From contig NC_051123.1 in NCBI RefSeq assembly GCF_014839805.1, forward strand, positions 1,098,727-1,162,726: a stretch of 64,000 bases of DNA, written 5' to 3'. Positions 55,841 through 64,000 of the stretch are shown in pieces (within the stretch, counting starts at the first letter, position 1; each line of letters opens with the position of its first letter). The position numbers were made by a program, and so were the translations under genes. The notes below the pieces were generated by a model. That model was not told where the DNA came from, did no database searches, and saw only the letters and a list, made by a program, of their open reading frames with translations. The DNA comes from Manduca sexta (lineage: Eukaryota; Arthropoda; Insecta; Lepidoptera; Sphingidae).

Positions 55841-56739
55841 TATTTTGCAACAAACACAAGTTACATTAACATAACAGACAAACAAGCGAAACAGACAAAA
55901 AAAAAAACTTAAAACTATGTTTTGTCACAAAAAAGGCACCAACTCAGCAATATGCTGACAATGAAGCCAGCGCTGATCTTCCGTTGGACATATGGACCCA
56001 TCGCCAACGGTTATTAGAAATAAAAAACTTATTTATTTATTTAAATGCACAGAGATGGATCATAGGATCCCTATTAGGAGTATAAAAACTATGTTTGATA
56101 GTCCCATATCATAAGAGACGGAAATAAGACTGGAGGCTTTGGTAAAGTACAAAGGCCCTACTGTTATCTCTCCTGGCAGATACAGACGTGGTTTTCGTGA
56201 AGTATTCTTTATAATCCAGTACTACTTCAACCCTATTTAGAATGGTGCCGAGACCGAAAATATAGGTAATTCAACTAAAGTTGTTTACACGTATACTTAC
56301 GATAGCTAGTTTTTGTTTGTTCTGTGAGTAATAAAAAACTGAAAGTTTGATCTATAAAACATTCGACTACTTGTCGGAAAAGTTTTGAATTATCTATTTA
56401 TATAGTCTACTTCCATTAGTAGTAAACTTTCCATAACTTGTTTAACGATATCGACTTACTAACTCTTAAGTTAGCTATGCCAACGTACATTTCCATAACT
56501 ATAAGTAGAAACAAGAAAAACTTTAAGATTAATACCGATCCTTAAGTGGCATTAAGACTTGACTCAAGTAATGCTCGTCCCACGGTAAGCACTGATGGTC
56601 TGCTGCAGTCGTTAACTTAGTATTTTAGACATTTAGATTAGTCTAGACTGTAAAAAATGCATAACTTGTCAAATATCAGTTAGTCGTGTAATCATCATTA
56701 AGAGCTGATAGTATAGGGATAACCACACATACACACACT

Positions 56740-56975
56740 TATGCCTTTTATGCGTGAAAGGGTAGGCAGAAGCATAACTGGTGTACCCACTTTCCACCGT
56801 GTCTATTCCGTCCCATGATGAAATAGGGGGCGAGCCTATCACCATACCGGGCACAAATTCCAGACTCCGGGCTGATACTGAGTAGAAAAACCCAATAACA
56901 CTGTCCGACCCGGGGATCGAACCCGAGACCTTAGCACTACAGACGTACTGTAATACAAGTACGCCACCGAGGTCA
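56740..56975 (-). mobile_element. tRNA-derived SINE, minus strand
   Basis: Minus-strand: 'gacctcggtggcgtacttgt', 'gctaaggtctcgggttcgat', 'ccccgggtcggacagtgtta', 'cctatttcatcatgggacgg' and 'tatgcttctgcctaccc'. A well preserved copy of the 44,497 family. Confidence 0.75.
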
Positions 56976-59169
56976 TATATGGATAACCATCAAGGTTTAG
57001 AATTTAGTCACGTAAACGAGTGAGTATATAACTTCATACTAAGTGAACTATTGCGATTGTTTACAAGAATTATGTACTATTTCATAATATATTAGACATT
57101 CAAAATTTTGAAATAGAAACCATCATTTATGAACTCTAATGAGCCCATCATAGAATACACAATTACAAAGTTGTATTCAAGTTAATAGTAATTACCTTAA
57201 GTAATCACAATAAAAAAAAACAGTAAACTGTGACTAATTGTTGACAATGACCAAGCATTTGCGATAAACATGAAGTATCCTTGCGGGGTTCGAAAAGAGG
57301 TATTTACGTATAAGGTATAACATAAGTAAAGAAATTAATGAAAGACATTCTAAAGTTTCAAGAAATGTATGTTTAAACTTCAGATATTCAAATTAAGATT
57401 GTAAGCGTGGTAAAGGAACATGCCAAGTGGAAAGCCATAGTCTCTGCCTACGCCTAAATAACATAGTGCTGTATATTGAGACACGCGTGTTCTACTCGAT
57501 TACAAATAGTACACTATTATATGGCATAGTATTGTTTCCTATGAACTCACTAAGATAAGATTGTTCGACTTTGACATTCTCCTTGGAACTGGGAAAAGTC
57601 GGTTGTAAGCCACGGCTTCAATTAAGCGGGACAATTTTTGTGAGATCCTTAAATATGTGTTTTATTTCGGGGTTTTACTTATACTATGTTTAAGACGAAA
57701 GCCACAAGATACGAACTTAATGTAGTTTTTTTTTGGGTATCGGACCCCACAGTTACCATCGGGGGAAACTCGCGAATGGGATACTCAGGGGGGAACTTAA
57801 TGTGGAGTTAGGTTTTTATGTGTAGGTAATTATTGGCAGCAGTTATTATTTATATTTGTTAGAACAATCTAGTGTTTGTAAATATTGAGGAAAAACAAAC
57901 GTAATATGAATCACAGTGCATATGATAGGAATAGCTCGCAAATTGAATGAAATATGGATTTAGACACAAGAAAAGGGGGGCCTAAAGTTAAAAATAAGAC
58001 ACAAACACTATGAACTGGAAACGAGAATAAAAGGACTTAAAAAATTACACGAAAAATGAATATTTGAAAACGTTTTTGCTCGTTAACATGGAAACTATAT
58101 TAAGACATAAAACAACAATCTACCATTACATCGTAGGGCCTACAATGTCCTACATTAGTCAGCAAGAAGCCGGATAACGGTAGTTCGATTCGCCGCATCC
58201 AGACATGCATATATGTCATACACATTTTAACCATCACATAAAGATTCAAATACACACTCACGCTTTATCCTCGAGGGGGTAAGGTAGAGGAGCAACTATT
58301 AGACCCTTTGTTCACCATTGTTTTTCGTCTCAATATGATAGGATATATCTCATAGTATTTAAAATTGTGAAGGTGTTAAGACATTGCTCTACTCTTCTTC
58401 TTGACGTATCAGATTTTAGAAACCATAAATCTAAGTAATAATATAGTTTATAATGTCCTTTGACTACGAAAATAATAGACGTTTCGCACTACAGTTTGCC
58501 AATAAATACAAAGATACGGTACCTACTCCGACTTAATCATACAAAATACGTGCCATATTAAAAATATCAATCCTGACATCATTCTTCACGTACCCTATAA
58601 TCATTATGAATAATAACCAAAAACGTTGACACATATTTTCTTGCAATGCATTTTCCTGATGCACAGGGAAAATACATTACTATCAAACATAGAAAGATAT
58701 ATCTATTGCATAATCATAATGATTTCTCGGAAAACTAAAGGAAGAAAGATAATGTTTCACGTTCGGCAGAAACTGATCAACAGGAAAATTGTTAACCTTC
58801 TTAGGTAATTACTTAAGGTTTTGATTCAAGGCCCTTCAATCAACTTGATTTTCAATACATGTTTGCAATGTTTTTTTACAATTGATATAGTGATTAGGAT
58901 CAAAATTATTACAATGATAGGGGTCCTTGTCCTTAGCTAGCCTGCAGATTTGATTAGATATAGACAGTTCAGTAAATAACAAATAGAAAACAATTGTGAA
59001 ACAACATTGTTGCATTATGGCCACTTTCTATTAGTGTACCCATTTTATCTTGCCCAAGCTGTCTGGTATCAAAAGAAATTCCACAAACAGTCTCTTCATC
59101 TCATGATCCTACATTTGTATATCCTTTGGTATAGTATTGAACTTATCTACGGAACCAAAACATGGCCTC

Positions 59170-59525
59170 TCTCTATAACAGATTTATAAGAGATCCGCGT
59201 ACCCCAGCACGCCATGGAACAGGCCATGTTAGGTAACCACTCCGTACATCGTGCGCTAAGCGTAGATATTCGACATAGCATTAAAGATATGCATCAACCG
59301 CATCGCCAAGCTGAATTGGAAATGGGCGGGACATTTGGCTAGACGGGACGACGTCAGGGGAACCAAGGTAATTACCGAATGGTACCCGAGGAACTGTCAT
59401 GGTGAGGAGACCAGCAGCCCAATGGTTACATGATATCAGATAAGCAATGAATGTACAGGACCGGAAAGAGTGGCGTGATAGAGAGCAGGCCTTATATCTA
59501 GTAGTGAGTAGAGACGGGCTGATTT
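59170..59525 (+). mobile_element. RTE-like non-LTR reverse transcriptase, C-terminal remnant
   Basis: Coding traces in shifting frames resemble the C-terminus of lepidopteran endonuclease-reverse transcriptases. There is a 'QHAMEQAMLG'-like segment, a 'GHLARRDDV'-like segment with W-x-W-A-G spacing before it, then 'TEWYPRNCHG', 'RPAAQW' and an 'RKEWRDREQALYL' end. Several frameshifts and stops make it a dead fragment. Clade assignment is from memory of the motif order. Confidence 0.6.
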
Positions 59526-59599
59526 CATGATTGTTTTAACCTAAGTCACGGCTACCCATGACAGTAGCAAACAAAACACATAAAAATACAATGTATATG

Positions 59600-59735
59600 C
59601 GGTTCAAACATGCCAGCATAATTGCTTAGACTGGTGAGGGGTAATCATCTCTCGTAAAAGGACATTATCCGGAACTCACTCCGCTTAACATCAGGTATTG
59701 GAGTCACTTTGCTATGCCCGAATTAAAAAATAAAA
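59600..59735 (+). mobile_element. SINE-like element (ggccggcataattg family), diverged
   Basis: 'aacatgccagcataattgct', 'gaggggtaatcatctctcgt', 'aacatcaggtattggagtca' and 'tttgctatgcccgaatta' with an A-rich tail. Confidence 0.6.
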
Positions 59736-60110
59736 CATAATTATAAACCACTGAATTGTGAACAACGGTCGTCATCCTTAAACATTGGAAGTAAAAGCAC
59801 AATTTCAAGATAAATACAAATTTACAACACAACCTCCAGACAAAATATATCAATGTTTTACGATAACTATTCACACGTGAAACAAGTATTGTCCCATCGG
59901 CTAACGAAACATTTGTGCAAATAAGACGCTGACAATGAGAGAGAGAATATGCGTATAATCGACAAAATTAAAACAAATACCGTGGAACTAACTCAGATTA
60001 TGAATAAAGAATTTATAAGAAAAAGAAATGGTAATGCCACGACATTATTTTGCATTTTGAGGAGTTACGCAAAAAACACCTTAATTAGCATTTTCACCAA
60101 ACTAAAAATT

Positions 60111-60116
<6 letters not shown>

Positions 60117-60142
<26 letters not shown>
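60117..60142. repeat. (TC)n microsatellite
   Basis: About thirteen tc units. Confidence 0.9.
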
Positions 60143-60143
<1 letters not shown>

Positions 60144-60433
60144 TGTAATTTTTGCCTTGTCCGAGAGAATCAACGATTATATTTGAATATATCGTTGTTA
60201 CAACCTTTTGTTGACAAAAATTGTAGTTTGCAATAAATTGTAATTGAAACTTTTACATAAGTTAGTATTATAATAATATAATAATAATAATAAACGTTTA
60301 TTATCAAAAGGTAAGTAATATTGACATCACTATACAGCGAGTCTTGAACTAAGCTTAGCTTGTATCTCAAGACTCTTACAATTTTTACTATTTTACCATT
60401 ATACTTATGTTCTAGGTTGTTGACATGTAACAG

Positions 60434-60487
60434 TTTATTATAAAGCTAAGCTAAGCTAAGCTTAAAAGCTTGGGTATGCGCGCGCGC

Positions 60488-60526
<39 letters not shown>

Positions 60527-60534
60527 AGTGTGTG
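60434..60534. repeat. Compound microsatellite (GCTAA)n-(GC)n-(GT)n
   Basis: aagctaagctaagctaagct at 60,443-60,462, then gcgcgcgcgcg and a long (gt)n run. Alternating purine-pyrimidine throughout the second half, so it could adopt Z-DNA. Confidence 0.9.
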
Positions 60535-61350
60535 TACATGGGCGTAGTTTTTATTCGCATATTATATTATAATGTTTTCAGTTTCGTGGTAAGACATGTG
60601 TAAAAAGTTTTTCTTTAGTATTTGAGTGCATTGGGAAGTTGTACAGTTTTTAATGTTAAACAGTTTTGCGACTTTGTTATATGTGTGTGGATGGGAAAAG
60701 GCAGGGAAGGAAAACAACTTACGAAGGTAAATTTGATACGCGAAACGTTTCAACGATTACAAATGGAGGCAACTTATTACCAAGGCAAAACTGCACTTGA
60801 CGTGTAAACTGCATTAAAAATATCCCATCGAGATGCGTGATTACTCGCTGCCATAATTTTGCAGATCATGGTGAATTAATATTACTGTTTTTCTGCTTTT
60901 TGTATTATGAAGGCAGAGATCTACTTTAATGTATTAAACACCAATCCTTTAATAGTAACATAAGGTTCAAATTTGAACACAACGGGATGTATAATATTAT
61001 GTTTATGAATTAGGCAGGTCTTCGTCTCATAACACGTGAGTTATAAATTACCAATGTGCAAATAAAACTTGTCTAGACTTTAATGAAACTAGATGCAAAG
61101 CTGACGATGTCCACCCGGATTTGGGTTCACCTGTATTCGTGCCATCGCTACCTATATCTACATAACTAAATAATTTAAAGCCATTATTCACTAGGCAACA
61201 ATTGAAACGATGTCGCTGTCGCCCAACTTGTTTATAGTGGTGTAACACGACGCGCAACATATTTATGATCATGGAAAACAGGCCTAAAGTGAAAATATAT
61301 TATGACATTCATCCGACCTATTTGTTCTTTGTTACAACGTTTTTTATCTC

Positions 61351-61515
61351 TCTATACTATTATATAAAGCTGAAAAGTTTGTTGTTTGAACGCGCTAATC
61401 TCAGGAACTACTGGTTCGAATTTAAAAAAAATATCGAGATAGACTATAGACTATACAACCATCACGCTATGACCAACAGGAGCGGAGCATCAATGAAAAA
61501 TATTGTAAAGCAAAT
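61351..61515 (+). mobile_element. Helitron 5' fragment
   Basis: TCTATACTATTATATAAAGC start, 'aacgcgctaatctcaggaac', 'gaccaacaggagcggagcat', matching 5706-5900. The right end with the GC hairpin is missing. Confidence 0.7.
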
Positions 61516-62689
61516 TGTTCATAAGCGCTACTCTAATCAAAAACGAACTCATCAAAAAAAGTCCATGTTGTTAAACATGACGAGCAACATTATTTTTCAG
61601 TAGTAAACTTTATGTTGATAAAATTATTGAATTCACCGTATTGAATCAACAGTCAAAGAAAGGTCATCGGGATACGTTGCTCTCGTTTCACTCGCATTGT
61701 GGCCACGCATACATTCGGCTTTGATGCATAAATGAATCGGATTGGCTTATTTATTGTGAGTTAAAATAGCCAAGACAGAAAATATATCGTATTTTAAATG
61801 TGATTTGCCCTGAGGATTTGCCGCCATTTTCAATAACCGATTGCAATACATTTGTACGTTTTATTTCAAAAAGGGACCAATCAGAAAGTATTTTTGACAT
61901 GCGTACAAATTAGTTATTTTGATTGTTTCATTCTAGGAATCAGATTGAAGATTGAGATTGGGATGAAGCAGCATTCAAAGAGACAAAGAGAATCAAAGAT
62001 GAATGTTTACAAGTACAGGCCTACTACTAAACTGACATGGTTATTAAAAAACAACTCTTTTAAGTTGTATTTGCGCTTATAGTCGCTTGCAGTGTAACGT
62101 TTACTGAAAGATCATTGTTACTAAACCTGCAATTTAAATAACAACTTTAATTCCACGAGGAAAAATACATTTCTGAAAATTTACAATTAATTTAAGTGGT
62201 ATGTCAAGTATTCAACAACATGACCGCAAACACCCAATATCATTTATCGGAACACACCTACCATTGCCCTGGCTCTATAGGTGTACCAGCGGTGGCGAAT
62301 ACTAAATATTAACGAGTTGTGTCCACGACTTCGTGTTCGTGGATAATTATTTTTACGATATCAGATTTTAAACAAAGCTTATTTCTGCTCATGATAACAC
62401 TCTGTCTATTATCGAAAAATACATAAATATCCGTTCAGTAGTTTGGCAAATATGCGCTGACGAAAAATTTTAAAACATAAAATAATTTTTAAAGTTGCTG
62501 ATTTGTATTCCATAATTATTTCCTAGTAATTTCTTTTTCATTACCTTATTTCATATCAGTGATCAGGCCTACTGGGTTTTAAAATAAAATAAGGTAAAGG
62601 TTTAATGAAGGCGACCTATCTTTATCAGGTTCTATCCATATTACAGTATAATGCTGTGGTTACTGGTACAATAGCACATACGTCTCGTA

Positions 62690-62862
62690 TCCCCGCAATG
62701 TGTATCCCATGATGTGACAGGGGTGTGCCGTATCGGTCACAAATTCCAGACTCCCGGCTGATACTGATTAGAAAAACTCAATATCACTCCGACATGAGAA
62801 TCAAACCCGAGACCTCAGCACTACAGTCGTATTGTAATACAACTACGCCGAGGCACTCAACC
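62690..62862 (-). mobile_element. tRNA-derived SINE, minus strand
   Basis: Minus-strand: 'gtgcctcggcgtagttgtat', 'gctgaggtctcgggtttgat', body '...gtgatattgagtttttctaa', 'ccctgtcacatcatgggata'. Same family as 44,497. Confidence 0.7.
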
Positions 62863-63924
62863 ACACGTTTTATAATCAATTGAAAACAAATACCGCATGA
62901 AGCAGACCTATTCCACAAAAATCGTACCTTTTAAATGCTGACTCAATTCACAGGCATCATGTACGCTATATTAAAAATAACGCATGACGGCACACGTGAT
63001 CAGTCACACATATTACAAAAACGCATTTGCAAATGTAACTAAAGGTCCAAGGATATAGATCTATTTCTGTCATTGAAATAAAACATAATTCATTATTTAT
63101 TTCTGCCGTCAAGCGCCAGTATGCAAATGGTTTTTCGGCAAATAATCACTCCACTAAACCTGTTTATTTTATTACAGAATCTTGCAGAGGACTAGGTCTG
63201 GTGATTTTAAGTGATTATCATTCACATGGATAAGTTGTTTGCCTTAACAGAGGAGACTAGGGATTAGGAAACAGTTCTTGGTCTTATGAATATCTCATTT
63301 ACCATTGGCATCATCGCGCAACCTAAAAGAAACGTAATGGAAATTAGGGAAGGGCTAGGGTTTATATGGGCTTCTGGATGTCGCTGGCTCACGATTACAA
63401 GGTTCTAAGTCGCATTTTTGCATGAATTGAATTATATGACATATGCATGCCTTGCTAATTAATAATTTTCAATAATCCCGAAAAATAAATAAAGGGCCAC
63501 CATGATACAGTCTATTAAATTTTTCCTAGATAAATAAAAATTAACTTAGGATTTTGTAGTAGCATGCCAGCGATATCTTCTTTATCTTACAAAACGCAAC
63601 AGTTAGATGTCAATTCAATTCAAGCTTGTAATACCCGGTTGAGATGGTCCTTCCATGCTGTACACATAGGGACGTCTTAATTAACCAATCTCACTCTTTA
63701 ATTTGTTCATAAGTAGACATTTAACGTATCGAACTATTTAATAAATAATACATGAGCTGCCATTTGAGCTTCTGTTGTCTGAGTTGGCGTTGTATAAAGA
63801 ATAAAACACAGCTCTCCAAAACCGTCATATGCTGTAACTTAAGATATCATTTGAGATGTTGTTGATATATGTTTATTAAATAGCCACGATCTTAAGATGC
63901 TGACTTTAACACGGACACGGCAAT

Positions 63925-64000
63925 GTGACCTCACTGCACCTGATGGTAAGTGGAGTGGGGTCCAATAAAATGTCGACTGACGAGAGATGATTACCCCTCG
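63925..64000 (-). mobile_element. SINE-like element cut by the window edge
   Basis: Minus-strand 'cgaggggtaatcatctctcg', 'tcagtcgacat' and 'cttaccatcaggtgcagtga' match the ggccggcataattg family. The head lies beyond base 64,000. Confidence 0.65.

Larger units (their letters stand above)
52946..64000. other. Repeat-rich region without recognised gene
   Basis: SINEs at 54,945, 55,260, 56,740, 59,600, 62,690 and 63,925; an RTE-like remnant at 59,170; a Helitron left end at 61,351; microsatellites at 55,815, 60,117 and 60,480. The stretches 53,000-54,900, 57,000-59,100 and 63,000-63,900 are AT-rich, with only short frames that resemble no protein I know. It may be an intron of a plus-strand gene starting near 52.8 kb. 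Confidence 0.5.

Noticed and set aside
57720..57810. GC-richer patch 'gtatcggaccccacagttac'
   Set aside because: Too short and isolated to classify. I could not find a second copy in the window.
63173..63260. Acceptor-like tattacag followed by a short ATG frame (MDKLFALTEETRD)
   Set aside because: The frame stops after 13 codons, and nothing connects it to an upstream exon.

Overview
The window is nuclear DNA from a lepidopteran (moth or butterfly). The evidence is spliced eukaryotic genes with long AT-rich introns, plus dense insect mobile elements: A|T-inserted Helitron-type elements, tRNA-derived SINEs, 3' tails of non-LTR elements and a copia element. No bacterial operon, rRNA, true tRNA gene or CRISPR array was seen.

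Layout. (1) 1-12,978, minus strand: the 5' part of ataxin-2. A 38-nt coding first exon (12,941-12,978) and the Lsm-domain exon (169-322) are separated by a 12.6-kb intron, and the gene runs off the left edge. (2) 14,436-16,765, plus strand: a complete two-exon gene for a 348-residue single-pass membrane protein like C6orf89/BRAP, divergent from ataxin-2. (3) 16,766-20,807: intergenic, with a near-perfect 365-bp fold-back element. (4) 20,808-37,076 and probably to 52,636, minus strand: PIGS, a subunit of the GPI-anchor transamidase. Eleven exons join in a consistent phase to 519 codons plus a stop. (5) 52,637-64,000: no recognisable protein gene, only a possible divergent promoter, SINEs, a Helitron end, an RTE-like remnant and microsatellites.

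The most striking feature lies inside PIGS. Most of one coding exon, with its 5' splice site, has been amplified into a tandem array of about 15.2 copies of a 164-bp unit (23,408-25,906). The copies look identical. The one complete exon, with its acceptor, is at the right (5') end. The 14 extra copies lack the acceptor but each keeps a GTGAGA donor, giving 15 donors in series before a single downstream acceptor. The unit length is not a multiple of three, so reading from one copy into the next ends in a stop. Either this is a very young exon-derived satellite inside a housekeeping gene, or it is an assembly or haplotype anomaly; it is the first thing to check.

PIGS intron 2 also holds a copia element in the same orientation. 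It has a 5-bp target duplication, a primer site matching an initiator tRNA-Met internal sequence and a polypurine tract. Its LTRs are identical apart from a 37-bp gap, yet its gag-pol frame is broken at four places. The three host genes act in unrelated processes (RNA regulation, an endomembrane protein of uncertain role, GPI anchoring) and show no sign of joint function beyond proximity.
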